Assembly: GCF_050016015.1 (NCBI RefSeq)
Contig: NZ_JBNHEQ010000249.1
Coordinates: 1-64,000 of the forward strand
DNA length: 64,000 nucleotides
Direction: 5' to 3'
Origin: Trichodesmium sp002260545
Lineage (GTDB): Bacteria > Cyanobacteriota > Cyanobacteriia > Cyanobacteriales > Microcoleaceae
Part shown: positions 51,534-61,248 of the stretch, piece after piece
How the letters are laid out: every line of letters starts with the position of its first letter
How positions within the stretch are numbered: the stretch's first letter is position 1
Translations under genes and position numbers: made by a program
Notes under the pieces: model-generated
Databases searched by the model: none
Told to the model about the DNA's origin: nothing
The model's input: only the letters and a program-made list of their open reading frames with translations

Positions 51534-51716
51534 TTAATCAATGATTTTTTTTACTCTATCTTTTAAGTTTTCAACAGATTGTTGAGCTGATGCTTCAATT
51601 TGCTTTTTCTTTCCTTTGATTTTTTGTTTGTTGTCTCCTGTAATTTCACCTAAAGCTTCCTGAGATTGTCCCTGTAGTTTTTTAAATGCTGCCTTGATTT
51701 TATTTATAAAACCCAT
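51534..51716 (-). CDS. CsbD-like stress-response small protein
   Basis: 60 residues, highly charged and helical: MGFINKIKAAFKKLQGQSQEALGEITGDNKQKIKGKKKQ is the CsbD pattern (K..G...E..G..T.d...k..Gk..q). CsbD family proteins are induced by general stress in many bacteria; the molecular role is unknown. TAGGAGTAA precedes the start on this strand. Confidence 0.85.
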   Translation of the reverse strand: MGFINKIKAAFKKLQGQSQEALGEITGDNKQKIKGKKKQIEASAQQSVENLKDRVKKIID

Positions 51717-52104
51717 GTTATTACTCCTAGATAAAATAATTTTTAGCTAATTAAGCATCTAATAAACAAATTTTTTTACACACAATGAATCCTTAAATTG
51801 TAAAATTTTTACTAGGCTCTAGTGGGTCATTTCAGTTATCAGTTATCAGTACCTCTACCAGAAGCTAGAGGCTTGAAATACTTATGGCGAATATTCTTTT
51901 CATCCCCTTTCAAGGGGAGGCTTTAGACCCAATTTTTCGGTGATTTCTTTTGTGTATTTGCTTATCCTATTCTATAGTATATTAAGAGGAATATATTTGT
52001 CAATATACTTAATATTTCTTGAAATTGCCATCTTTTTTACAATGATTAATACTATACTATATAAATTGTCTCATAAAAAAATCAACCATATAACTTACAA
52101 GTAT
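51717..52104. repeat. family F element upstream of the DUF6816-like gene
   Basis: 51829-51942 holds a CAGTTATCAGTTATCAG heptad run, CTACCAGAAGCTAGAGGC, then CCCCTTTCAAGGGGAGGC and TTTAGACCC, ending near a GGTGA where the long open frame begins. From 51960 to 52104 the sequence could code but is low complexity; I treat it as leader. Confidence 0.65.
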
Positions 52105-52974
52105 ATGAAAAGTTATAAAAATTTTTGGCAAGTAATCTTTAATTTGAGCTTAATTACAATTGTTTTACTTTGGACTAATAATGCAGCAGCAGAAACTCTT
52201 GCTGACAGAATCGCTAATTTTCCTAACTGGGAAAATAAACCATCAATTAGTGCTGCTAAGACAGATTTAATTTATCCAGACTGGATGTCGGGAAATTGGA
52301 ATGTGAAAAGCACCTTAATAGATATGGTTGCTCCATTAGCTCCAGAAATTGTCACCCCAGGTTTTGAAAATAATCGTCAATATTTGCATCAACCTGTAAA
52401 TTTTCAAGTTAGATTTATTAAGGCTGAATCAAACTTAAATACCAAAGAAATATCGGCACAAAAGTTAATCAGTTTTCCTACATCTTGGTCTTCTGTGATT
52501 AATAATAGCAAAATTGCAAAATTAGATTTACCTCCAGATGCAGTTATTGCTGACCGAGAATTTAATGGGTTGAATATTGGCAAAGCATTGTTAGGTGATG
52601 ATGCTATTTTATCTGTCAAAATTGACCAAGATAATCCTAATCGCCAGACAACTATTTTAGCAGATAATTTAGAGTTAGTTTCAGTTATTACCAGTCGTGG
52701 TAGTGAGCAATTAAATTCAGATAATTTTATTAGTTGTGAAATAACTCAGCAGCTATTTCAAGGTGAGACAATGATTTACTTAAATGAGGTAGAAACAACT
52801 ACAGAATATCATCATATTCTTGATGATAATCGAGGAGAAATAATTGAAGCAAATCAGATAACTGCTATTTATTTATCTCCTCAAGACCCCGATTATTTTT
52901 TAGCAGTTAATCATCCTGTAGCATTGTATCGTTATGAGTTAGAATTATCTGCTACTTTAGGGAGTAGGGAGTAG
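52105..52974 (+). CDS. DUF6816-like exported protein
   Basis: 289 residues from the ATG at 52105, which opens a clear signal peptide (MKSYKNFWQVIFNLSLIT.., cleavage near NNAAA). An alternative GTG start 55 codons upstream gives an improbable hydrophobic extension. The mature part has WMSGNWNVKSTLIDMVAPLAPE (about residues 52-73) and TPGFENNRQYL, found in a family of cyanobacterial and chloroplast proteins I know as DUF6816. Lumenal location is likely; function unknown. The final GSRE and stop are made by the GGGAGTA heptad, exactly as in the hybrid kinase. Confidence 0.75.
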   Translation: MKSYKNFWQVIFNLSLITIVLLWTNNAAAETLADRIANFPNWENKPSISAAKTDLIYPDWMSGNWNVKSTLIDMVAPLAPEIVTPGFENNRQYLHQPVNFQVRFIKAESNLNTKEISAQKLISFPTSWSSVINNSKIAKLDLPPDAVIADREFNGLNIGKALLGDDAILSVKIDQDNPNRQTTILADNLELVSVITSRGSEQLNSDNFISCEITQQLFQGETMIYLNEVETTTEYHHILDDNRGEIIEANQITAIYLSPQDPDYFLAVNHPVALYRYELELSATLGSRE

Positions 52975-52996
52975 GGAGTAGGGAGTAGGGGAGTAA
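52960..52996. repeat. heptad repeat (GGGAGTA)n overlapping a stop codon
   Basis: Over four units overlap the end of the DUF6816-like gene in the same phase as at 24141-24207. Confidence 0.92.
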
Positions 52997-53166
52997 AAAA
53001 TAAGAAAAACAACTGTACCTCATAAATGTACAAATTGCTATAATAAATAAATTATCCCTGGAATTTTTCTCATTAATTAACTACAAATTCTGTTGAATGG
53101 ATAAATCAATCTATAGATATGTATTAGACCTAGGCGTGAAAAAGATATAGATTTTTTGCAGGGATA

Positions 53167-53203
53167 GGGAACAGGGAACAGGGAACAGGGAACAGGGAAC
53201 AGG
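53167..53203. repeat. heptad repeat (GGGAACA)n
   Basis: Five copies in the 600-bp gene-free interval after the DUF6816-like gene. Confidence 0.92.
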
Positions 53204-53327
53204 TAAGATATTTTTACTAAAAAGGCAGGAAAAAGGATTTTTTATAGTGACTTTTTCTTTCTTTAGCTAATACAACTAAAAGATATTTTCTTATTTTTTG
53301 GAGATGTCTATTGATCAAGTGAATAAT

Positions 53328-53452
53328 ATAGCATTCCTAAACAGATTTTAACATTTTCTGGTAGGGGTTTGGTTTCCAAATCCCATTCTTGCGCTTGGTT
53401 TGGAGACCAAACCCCTACAGTTTTTGCTCACAAATCATTTATGATTGCTATA
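53328..53452. repeat. complete family E element
   Basis: The clearest copy: ATAGCATTCCTAAACAG on the left, CATTTATGATTGCTATAG on the right, and inside two inverted cores, GTAGGGGTTTGGTTTCC and GGAGACCAAACCCCTAC. The 125-bp size, inverted ends and no coding capacity fit a MITE. Confidence 0.88.
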
Positions 53453-53577
53453 GTTTGATAAATTGAACATTTTATAGCAACATCACAGCAGATTTCATTG
53501 AAGTTAAGGTATAGCTTTGACAGGCAAGATGCCTGTGCTACAAATAAATTAATAGCTGACTGCTGAATGCTGAAAAT

Positions 53578-54594
53578 TTACTTACTAATTAAATTCCAAA
53601 AATAACCATCAGGAGCAATAAAAGAAAAACTCTGTTCGCCAAATTCATTATCAACAATATCTGTAATTTGTGTCACTGCTGAATTTTTAATTCGGTCAAA
53701 ATAATATTTTATATTATTAACTCGATAAGTATACAAAGACATTCCTAAACAACCAGGTTGTGACTTTTCAAAACAAGATTTCAAGTTAATTTCTTCGGGA
53801 AACCGAATAATATACATTCTACCAGATCGTGCTTCTTGCCAATTTGTTGAAGAGCGGGGATCGTCAAAAGCAGTAAGTGTAAATTTTTCTCCTGGTTGTA
53901 AATCAAAAATTTGTCTAGCTGCTTCTGAAGTTTCATAGGAAGTTTCCGAGTTATCGCGCGATCGCAACAAACCCAAGACATCTTCATAAAACTGCAACGT
54001 TTCCTTACTATCATCTTGTATAATCATACCTGCATGGGTAAATTGGCTAGTTTTGAAAGCAGAACTATGATTAATTTTGCCGTATTCTGGCACTGTGTAA
54101 TTGAAGCGTTGAAAGAACACCTGGCGCGTCAATGGTTGCAACAACATCATTTCTCGCACTCCCACTACTGGATCAATAAACGGGCGACCTTTATCTGTTT
54201 TGTAAATTATTTCCCACTGGGGAAAAGTGTATTTAATTGGCAAACCTGCCAACTGAGCATCCTCAGCATGGTTAAGAATATTCAAAACATCAGTAGTTAA
54301 GCTGGTTGCCCAACGGTTGCCCAAAACTTTCATAGATGTCATTTCTAAACCTTCATTAGTGGGTTTTTCCCAAACCATGAGGCGAATTAAACCATGATCG
54401 ACATCTTGGTGCTGGAGTCGAATGGAGCGTAAATTAGAATTTACTCCATATAAATTGTTAACCGTAGGAGCAGTTAATTCTCCTGTTTTGCCAATGCGAT
54501 AGCCAAATTGTTGCCAATATTGAATCATTGACAAGGGTTCGGTGGTACCGATGCAGACTTCATAGATGCCTTCGATAGTGGGATTTTTATTCAT
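53578..54594 (-). CDS. VOC-family (glyoxalase-like) protein, two-module
   Basis: 338 residues with two VOC modules. Module 1 (about 5-145) starts GIYEVCIGTTEPLSMIQYWQQFGYRI. Module 2 (about 185-335) shows THAGMIIQDDSKETLQFYEDVLGLL and ends FIAPDGYFWNL. VOC proteins bind a metal and act as glyoxalases, dioxygenases or resistance proteins. Metal-ligand His/Glu are not obvious in all four expected places, so catalytic type cannot be given. No operon partner. Confidence 0.8.
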   Translation of the reverse strand: MNKNPTIEGIYEVCIGTTEPLSMIQYWQQFGYRIGKTGELTAPTVNNLYGVNSNLRSIRLQHQDVDHGLIRLMVWEKPTNEGLEMTSMKVLGNRWATSLTTDVLNILNHAEDAQLAGLPIKYTFPQWEIIYKTDKGRPFIDPVVGVREMMLLQPLTRQVFFQRFNYTVPEYGKINHSSAFKTSQFTHAGMIIQDDSKETLQFYEDVLGLLRSRDNSETSYETSEAARQIFDLQPGEKFTLTAFDDPRSSTNWQEARSGRMYIIRFPEEINLKSCFEKSQPGCLGMSLYTYRVNNIKYYFDRIKNSAVTQITDIVDNEFGEQSFSFIAPDGYFWNLISK

Positions 54595-55001
54595 ATTTTT
54601 TATAAATCAATTCTGGAATGGGTATTATTTGATAATAAAGCTGTTAGTCAACCCTCCTGTTTCTAAGGAATGGGGGCGGGTTCATCCGATTGTGTAGGGG
54701 CGGGTTTCACCAAAAATCCTGGTACATGATATTAATCTATCACTCGCCCGCCCCGCCCCACGCAGTACATCTGGAGGCGAGTTCATTTGATGAGTGGGTA
54801 ATGGCGATATTGATTGAATGCGGAATGGGGGCGGGTTCATCCGATTTTGTAGGGGCGGGTTTCACCAAAAATCTTGGTACATGATATTAATCTATCACTC
54901 GCCCGACCAACCCCACGCAGTAAATCTGGGGGGGGTTTACCAGCTCTGTCGTATCAATTTTCTTAATTTAAGGTGAAACCCGCCCCTACTATTACCACAT
55001 T
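54595..55001. repeat. duplicated 85-bp block rich in GGGGCGGGTT
   Basis: The block beginning GGGGGCGGGTTCATCCGATT occurs at about 54671-54756 and again at about 54828-54908 with few changes, each running through AAAAATC.TGGTACATGATA to ATCACTCGCCCG. No gene is seen. Confidence 0.85.
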
Positions 55002-56216
55002 CTAAAAATTCATTTGTCCGCTCAGAACAAATAGTTCTTTTTCTCTACCATTTCGCAGAATTTTAAACTGCAATTTTTCACCTACACCACCATCTTCAAC
55101 TTTCCTCTGTAATTGTTCCGCACTAATTATTGATTGATCGTCAATTTCTACAATCACATCTCCTATCCGCATCCCCGATTTTTCTGCTGGAGTATCAGAC
55201 AAAACTTTCGTTACTAAAACTCCTTCTACCTCTGGCAAAATTAAAACAGAATTAGGGTCACTATTATTTTCTTTAGCAACTTCTGGAGTTAGAGTAATCA
55301 TCTGAATACCAACAAAAGGATGAGGTACTTGTTCTCCACGAGCTAATACATCTTTAATTTCTTTCGCTTTATTGATAGGAATAGCAAAACCAATACCCAT
55401 AGCATCAGCTCTTATTGCTGTATTAATTCCAATTACTTCACCCTTATCATTTAACAACGGACCCCCTGAATTTCCTGGATTAATAGCAGCATCAGTTTGA
55501 ATAAAATCTAATCTTTTATCAGGAATTCCTACTGCTGAACTCGGACGTTTTAAGGTACTAATAATTCCTAAAGTAACAGTGTTATTAAATCCCAAAGGAT
55601 TTCCTACTGCTATTGCCCAATCTCCTACCTGTACTAAATCAGAATTACCAAGGTCTGCTACTGGTAAAGTTTCACCTTTTGTCTCAACTCTAACTACTGC
55701 TAAATCTGTGACTTTATCAGTTCCTTTTACTTCTCCAATAAACTGTCTTCCATCATTTAAACTGACAGTAACTTTGTCTGCTTTATCTACTACATGAGCA
55801 TTGGTTAAAATTATGCCTTTCGAGTCAACAATAAAACCGGAACCTTGACCTTTTAACAATTCTTGGGAAGGTTGTTGCATCCTTAAGTTGTCATCAAAAA
55901 AACGGTCGAACAAAGGGTCTTCAAAAAAATGATTAGTTGGACGAGTAATTAGTCGCTCAGTGTCAATTCTCACCACTGCTAAACCAACTTTATTGACTGC
56001 TTCTGTCACAAAGCTATTACTATTTCTAGTATTGATATTATCTGGTATAGCTTGCAATGCTAATAACTGAGGATTCGATAACCCTGTAAATAGTCTTGGA
56101 GCTGCCATTACTGTTACTGTTGGTATACAAGCAACTACAAAAGTAAAAACGATAATAATGGCCAATAATTGAGAAATGATTTTAGTAGTTATTCGACAAA
56201 AATTTAACAATCTCAT
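55002..56216 (-). CDS. HtrA/Deg-type serine protease with PDZ domain
   Basis: 404 residues with an N-terminal signal or anchor (about 10-37), a trypsin-like domain (about 70-285) with catalytic H141 (NAHVV), D171 (TDLAVV) and S250 (GNSGG), and one PDZ domain (about 300-400). It is the size of the cyanobacterial HhoA/HhoB/HtrA group, which handles misfolded periplasmic proteins under light and heat stress. I cannot tell which of the three it is. It is divergent from a CsoR/InrS-like gene, with a 79-bp shared promoter region. Confidence 0.93.
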   Translation of the reverse strand: MRLLNFCRITTKIISQLLAIIIVFTFVVACIPTVTVMAAPRLFTGLSNPQLLALQAIPDNINTRNSNSFVTEAVNKVGLAVVRIDTERLITRPTNHFFEDPLFDRFFDDNLRMQQPSQELLKGQGSGFIVDSKGIILTNAHVVDKADKVTVSLNDGRQFIGEVKGTDKVTDLAVVRVETKGETLPVADLGNSDLVQVGDWAIAVGNPLGFNNTVTLGIISTLKRPSSAVGIPDKRLDFIQTDAAINPGNSGGPLLNDKGEVIGINTAIRADAMGIGFAIPINKAKEIKDVLARGEQVPHPFVGIQMITLTPEVAKENNSDPNSVLILPEVEGVLVTKVLSDTPAEKSGMRIGDVIVEIDDQSIISAEQLQRKVEDGGVGEKLQFKILRNGREKELFVLSGQMNF

Positions 56217-56295
56217 AGCATTAATATTTGATTGACTAACTTAGTAGGTTTGGTGTTACAATATTGCTAACAATCCAGTATTATACTATAAATTT
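56217..56295. promoter_or_regulatory. divergent promoter region, HtrA and CsoR-like genes
   Basis: 79 bp. TTGATTGACT on the plus side and TATTATACTATAAATTT just before the CsoR-like gene suggest overlapping promoters. No clear G-rich CsoR operator was seen. Confidence 0.4.
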
Positions 56296-56664
56296 ATGGC
56301 GATATCTGACCAAGAAAAAAAACAGGCAGCTAATGATACAGTTCAGACAGATTCTAATTCCGAACATCACCATCACTCTTCTGCTCATCCTCATGTTCAT
56401 AGTGAAGAATCTCTACAAAGTCTGATCAATAGATTATCAAGAATTGAAGGGCACGTTAGAGGAATTAAAACTATGATCAAAGATAATCGGAATTGCCCTG
56501 ATGTTTTGATACAAATAGCTGCAGTTCGTGGTGCTTTAGACCGAGTAGCTCGTATGGTTTTGGATAATCATTTATCTGAATGTATTTCTCGCGCTACTCA
56601 AGATGGAGATATTGATGTTGAAATTGCAGCTTTAAAGTCAGCTTTAGACCGATTTTTACCTTAA
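56296..56664 (+). CDS. CsoR/RcnR/InrS-family metal-sensing repressor
   Basis: 122 residues. An extended His-rich N-terminus (HHHH at 24-27, then HPHVHSEE) precedes the all-helical DUF156 domain LINRLSRIEGHVRGIKTMI. Metal ligands C67, H92 and C96 have the 25/4 spacing of CsoR and InrS. The HPHVHSEE start is typical of the cyanobacterial nickel sensor InrS, which represses a nickel exporter. No exporter gene is next to it, so copper or nickel specificity is open. Confidence 0.88.
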   Translation: MAISDQEKKQAANDTVQTDSNSEHHHHSSAHPHVHSEESLQSLINRLSRIEGHVRGIKTMIKDNRNCPDVLIQIAAVRGALDRVARMVLDNHLSECISRATQDGDIDVEIAALKSALDRFLP

Positions 56665-57027
56665 GTTAGGGAGTAGGGAGTAGGGAATAGGGAGTAGGGA
56701 ATCAAAAATTTCATATCTTGAATTTATTTAATTAAAACTTTGGCAATAGGTCTCTTAAATGAGAGATTAGAGAGTAGGGAGTAGGAGTAAATAATTGATT
56801 TGATTTTTATTATTGGAGATGTCTATAGTCAGGGAGTAGGTAATAGGGAATCAAAAAATTTATATCTTGAATTTATTTAATTAAAACTTTGGCAATAGGT
56901 CTCTTAAATGAGGGAGTAGGGAGTAGGGAATAAGGGGAAATAATTGATTTGATTTATTATTATTAGAGATGTCTATTGATATTTGAAGTTTCAGTTAAAC
57001 TAACAAAATATTTCATTTAAAAAAACT
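56665..57027. repeat. direct duplication of about 150 bp with GGGAGTA heptads
   Basis: The block ATCTTGAATTTATTTAATTA..TTTGGCAATAGGTCTCTTAA..GAGATGTCTAT occurs at about 56713-56826 and again at 56864-56978, each copy preceded by GGGAGTAGGGAATA-type heptads. No gene is seen. Confidence 0.85.
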
Positions 57028-57711
57028 ATGAGCAAAACAAAAATAGCTTTTTGGTTACTTTGGATAGGATTTAGTGTTTATGCTTTCCTACTTGCTCCCC
57101 CAGATCAACCAGATACTTTAGAATTAATCCAAAAATTGTCAACAGGTGAATGGGAAAATATTAATCCTTTGATTATATCTCTATTCAATATTATGGGTAT
57201 TTTGCCGTTAATTTATAGTTGTTTATTATTCTTTGATGGTAGAGAACAAAAAGTACCAGCATGGTTATTTTCGACTTTATCATTTGGAGTCGGAGCATTT
57301 GCTATTTTACCCTATTTAGGATTACGTCAACCTAATCCAAATTTCTCCGGGAAAAAGAATTTATTTCTGAATATTTTAGATTCTCGAATTTTAGGAATTG
57401 CTTTAACATTAGGTACGAGTATCCTATTAATATACGGTTTAAAAAATGGCGACTGGGAAAACTTTATTCAACAGTGGCAAAGTAGTAGATTTATTCATGT
57501 AATGAGTCTTGATTTTTGTATGTTGTGCCTGTTATTTCCAACTTTATTAGGAGATGATATGAGTAGGCGAGGAATGGAAAAAAATATTTGGTATTGGGTA
57601 GCATTAATTCCACTGTTAGGTCCGTTAATTTATTTGTCTGTTCGTTCCCCACTATTAGCAACAGATATTTCCATACCATCAGACCAACAACAAGCTACTC
57701 TCATTAATTAA
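57028..57711 (+). CDS. conserved cyanobacterial membrane protein (DUF2834-like)
   Basis: 227 residues, about six helices (near 5-22, 50-68, 76-95, 117-135, 153-173, 188-205). The stretch FLLAPPDQPDTLELIQKL..GEWENINPLIISLFNIMGILP is one I recall from a conserved cyanobacterial and plastid membrane family annotated DUF2834. The PLIISLFNIMG and RQPNP segments are likely loops. Function unknown. The last codons (LIN) run into an AATTAAT-type repeat. Confidence 0.7.
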   Translation: MSKTKIAFWLLWIGFSVYAFLLAPPDQPDTLELIQKLSTGEWENINPLIISLFNIMGILPLIYSCLLFFDGREQKVPAWLFSTLSFGVGAFAILPYLGLRQPNPNFSGKKNLFLNILDSRILGIALTLGTSILLIYGLKNGDWENFIQQWQSSRFIHVMSLDFCMLCLLFPTLLGDDMSRRGMEKNIWYWVALIPLLGPLIYLSVRSPLLATDISIPSDQQQATLIN

Positions 57712-58311
57712 TAATTAATTATTAGGGTTTGCGCTCAAAAGTCTTATGGGTGAGGGTAGCAGTCAGGAGTCGTAGGGGCGTTTCATGTCGCGCAGCGAAA
57801 CGGCCATGTGCTAACGCAAAGCTCCGCTTTATATGTCGCTCCGCGTTTTTCATGTCGGCTCAAGCGCCGAAACGGAGTTGTGCGATAGCAAAACGCCCGT
57901 GCAGGAGTCAGGAGGAATGGGAATTATAGAGGAGGCAGGAGGAAGAATAGTAAGAGTGATTTTCTGCCATAATCTACCCAAAATGCTCATTTTTTCGGCT
58001 TGATCAACCAAAAAGCTGGTACTTTGTCCACACCTAAAATTGCTCAAACCAATATCTGTCAATGCTTTGATATTTAATCAGCAAACCCTAATTAATAATG
58101 GATAATGGATAATTGATAATTGATAATTACCTCTTATTTATAAAGAAGAGGATTGGCTAAAAGAAATTTTTTTTCTTTGTCTGTAAAATTTTACTTTTGA
58201 ATTTTGAATTTTGACTTCCGTAAAACAGTATGAGTTACCCCACTCCCCCACTCCCCCACTCCCCCACTCCTCCACTCCCCTACTCCCCTACTCCGTTACT
58301 CCCTTACTCCT
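57712..58311. repeat. nested TTTCATGTCG modules, family F element and octad repeat
   Basis: 57777-57880 contains several TTTCATGTCG..CGAAAC hairpin modules inserted within each other. 58093-58205 is family F (GATAATT heptads, then CCTCTTATTTATAAAGAAGAGG). 58233-58311 is a run of the octad CCCCACTC, with variants. No gene is seen. Confidence 0.75.
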
Positions 58312-58761
58312 TTAACTTCCTTCACATTCCCGTTTTGTCACATCATGTCTGTACCGAAACATATCTTCCAGTCGAGAGTCTACCCACCAACCCAAAAAAG
58401 ATTCTGCCAACCAGTCCCCAGGCAAAGAAAATGCGATCGCATCAGTTAACCTAGTCTGACCATCTTCCTCACTAAACTGATGACGATGAGTCCAACTAGC
58501 CATTGGGCCTTCTTTCTGTTCATCACTAAACAAACTATATTTTTCATATTCTGTATGTACGGCCACCCACTTTACAGGAATTGGACCGAGCCAAATGATA
58601 AATTCCGATATTGCTCCTATTTCGAGTCCACCTTGACGACGAATAATTTGGACTGGTTGCCAAGGTGGGGTAAGTATTTGCAGAATATCGGAACGTTCGT
58701 GGAATTTCCAAACGACCTCAACTGGTGCATTGATTAAGGTTGAATAACGAAAGTGCAACAT
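58312..58761 (-). CDS. SRPBCC-family (START-like) protein
   Basis: 149 residues. MLHFRYSTLINAPVEVVWKFHERSDILQILTPPWQPVQII is the typical start of the SRPBCC/polyketide cyclase-like group. TEYEKYSLFSDEQ, GPMASWTHRHQF and LTDAIAFSLPG follow in order. These proteins hold a hydrophobic ligand in a deep cavity. The ligand is unknown. It stands alone. Confidence 0.85.
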   Translation of the reverse strand: MLHFRYSTLINAPVEVVWKFHERSDILQILTPPWQPVQIIRRQGGLEIGAISEFIIWLGPIPVKWVAVHTEYEKYSLFSDEQKEGPMASWTHRHQFSEEDGQTRLTDAIAFSLPGDWLAESFLGWWVDSRLEDMFRYRHDVTKRECEGS

Positions 58762-59877
58762 TTTTAAAATTTTTACTTATATCAGAATTATTGTTTTCAG
58801 ACTGTGTTTTTATTAACAAATTTACTAAATCTTTAAAATTTAGATGTATTTTTTTGTTGAATTATAAAGATTTTGTAAAATATATCCTGATAGGAGAGTA
58901 ATCTTTGTTATTTATTTGCATAATATCTCTCTATTATCTCAGTGTTATTGACACATATTTTATACATCTAAATTTTTCTCCTCACATAAACTCAAGTTTT
59001 TCCTTTTCTGAATACTCTAAATAATCTATATATCCTAATTCCAATGGCTGATTTAGAGGCTATTTGAAATTATAAAGGTAGAAAAATTGCATACTTACGA
59101 ATTTTGAATTGGTGTACAAGTAGTTATGTTCCTTGGACAAAATTCAATAATTTGTAAATACTATTCATTTAAGACTCAGAATTGAAAAGGCTTTCTGTTC
59201 TCTGTTCCTTTTTCCCTAGATATATAGATAGTAAATCACGATTATCAAAGGACTACCTTAAATAAAATTGGGATATTTCCCAATCATATTATAAAGATTC
59301 GGTAAAGATTCTTCAAAATAATTGCTAATTTGATGAAGATTCGGTAAAACTACTGAGGAAATGTGTCAGTAAAGCTTTTCTTAATTTATGATGTTTACCA
59401 AGTTGAATAGTTTAACTGTTAACTAGAAAATCTTGATGGGTGTAAATCATAATGTATCAACCAATACTAATAGAAACGGCTGATTTTTGATGAAGTCCAA
59501 CGTAATTACCTATTTTTTTCTTGTTAGATAAACAATGAAACCTAAATGGGCATAACCCCTAATAAATTACGAATTACAGTAGTGCATCAGTCAAGTGTGG
59601 AATAGGTAATCAAATAGTTCCAGTTCCAAGGAGCGATCAAGCGATGGGAGGTTTGGTAGGCTTTCGATAAGCATGAACATGGGCATTATGAATCAAATAC
59701 AAAAAATACATATTTGTATTTTTTTGCACGTCCATAACACCAAAATAATTTATTGTGGCAATTCATGCACATTATCGCTATTCATTCAGAAATCCACTGA
59801 TAATCAGAATAAATTAACAACACTCAACCAAAGCGAAAAAACTCCCACACTTTACTTTATGGACAACCCAAATTACT
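58762..59877. other. 1.1-kb AT-rich gene-free interval
   Basis: Strikingly free of the repeat families found elsewhere. It holds a repeated AAGATTCGGTAAA motif (59298 and 59336) and a few small open frames with no protein-like character. It separates the SRPBCC gene from the HAF-repeat gene and probably contains the promoter of the latter. Confidence 0.55.
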
Positions 59878-60948
59878 ATGACTTCATCTAAATCTATGAC
59901 TCAAAAAACGCAACTAACCCAAGTATCATCAGAATTACAGAACTTAACTGTAACAAAATCGAATACTACTACTGCTGCCTCTAGTTATGCTCTGACTGAC
60001 TTAGGTACACTTGGAGGCCACCTGTGTGTCGCTAAAGGTATTAACGACTCTGCTCAAATAGTTGGTTATTCAATTACCAGTAGTGGACAACGACGAGCTT
60101 TTATCTGGAGTCCCAACCAAGGTATGGAGGATATTGATACTCTTAGCGATACTTCAACCTGTGCTTATAGTATTAATGACTATGGTCAAATGGTGGGGTA
60201 TTTTGTATCGGACAGTGGTCAACGGAAAGCTTTTATTTGGGATGAGACAAAAGGTTTTCAAAATATTAATACCGAAAGTAATAGTTTCAGTGAGGCTTAT
60301 GGCATTAATAATTTTGGTCAAGTAGTAGGTTGTGCTATTTCCAGTGATGGTAATAGAAAAGCTTTTATTTGGGATAGCAAAAATGGTATGGAGTATATTA
60401 GTAATGGAAGTGAGATAGAAAGCATTGCCTATAGTATTAATGATTCTGGTGAAGTAGTAGGCTATTCTCTTTCCTCAGATTTTATCCTCAAAGCTTTTGT
60501 TTGGAAGAGTGACAAAGGTACTCAAGAATTACCAGGTTTTTTAGGTTCAGATATTAATATGTCTGGTCAAGTAGTTGGTTTTTATGCTGTACCTGAAGAT
60601 AATAACCGGGCTTTTTTATGGGATGGCAGTAACAAATGTCAAGACCTAAGTACCATTTCTGGTAATGTCAATTTACAATTTTTTGATAGTGAAGCTAATA
60701 GTATTAATAATTCTGGTCTAATAGTAGGATATTCTGACAGGATAATAGATGCAGATCAAGAATTATGGAGTAGAAAAGCTTTTATTTGGGATAGTGTTAA
60801 TCAAATGCAAGACCTCAATGATTTGATTTATCCTTCTGATGATTGGATTCTCAGAGAAGCACGAGCTATTAATAATCATGGGCAAATTGTCGGATGGGGA
60901 AATAAAGGCGAAAGTCGTCATGGTTTTTTATTGACACCTATTTCTTGA
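59878..60948 (+). CDS. HAF-repeat protein
   Basis: 356 residues with seven or eight HAF repeats of about 45 residues, each with INDxGQ(I/M/V)VGY and (R/K)AF(I/V)W(D/S). The first begins YALTDLGTLGGH, the last ends ING..HGQIVGWG..HGFLLTP. The repeats are found in extracellular proteins and are predicted to form a beta structure. No convincing signal peptide or PEP-CTERM sorting tail is visible, so secretion is uncertain. Function unknown. Confidence 0.85.
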   Translation: MTSSKSMTQKTQLTQVSSELQNLTVTKSNTTTAASSYALTDLGTLGGHLCVAKGINDSAQIVGYSITSSGQRRAFIWSPNQGMEDIDTLSDTSTCAYSINDYGQMVGYFVSDSGQRKAFIWDETKGFQNINTESNSFSEAYGINNFGQVVGCAISSDGNRKAFIWDSKNGMEYISNGSEIESIAYSINDSGEVVGYSLSSDFILKAFVWKSDKGTQELPGFLGSDINMSGQVVGFYAVPEDNNRAFLWDGSNKCQDLSTISGNVNLQFFDSEANSINNSGLIVGYSDRIIDADQELWSRKAFIWDSVNQMQDLNDLIYPSDDWILREARAINNHGQIVGWGNKGESRHGFLLTPIS

Positions 60949-61248
60949 GATAATAAATGGTGATTGGAGAATTTTTAATTTTTTATGTCTAATCAAAGGG
61001 TTTTAATATAACCAGGTAAACAAAAATAATTACACATTTTTCTTTAATTAAAACCATTTGACTGGAATAGTGACAGAGTAGTGGAATGAAACTTTATACA
61101 GCGCTTTTCAGATAGATGACCTCATGTCACAACCAAAATATTGTAGGGACGTTCCATGGAACGTTCCTACTATTTTTTACCTAAGTGAAAACTGCTATAA
61201 CTCTGTTGATATAGTTAATTTCTCTCATAGTATTAAAACAGAAATTAT
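60949..61248. repeat. intergenic region with family D element 3
   Basis: 61095-61199 has TTATACAGCGCTTTTCA on the left, AAAACTGCTATA on the right and the centre GGGACGTTCCATGGAACGTTCC. The centre is almost identical to the unit of the 21-bp array at 44880-45281. Confidence 0.85.

Noticed and set aside
59673..59891. 72-residue frame before the HAF-repeat gene
   Set aside because: It overlaps the HAF gene start, is AT-rich, has no ribosome-binding site and no recognisable pattern.
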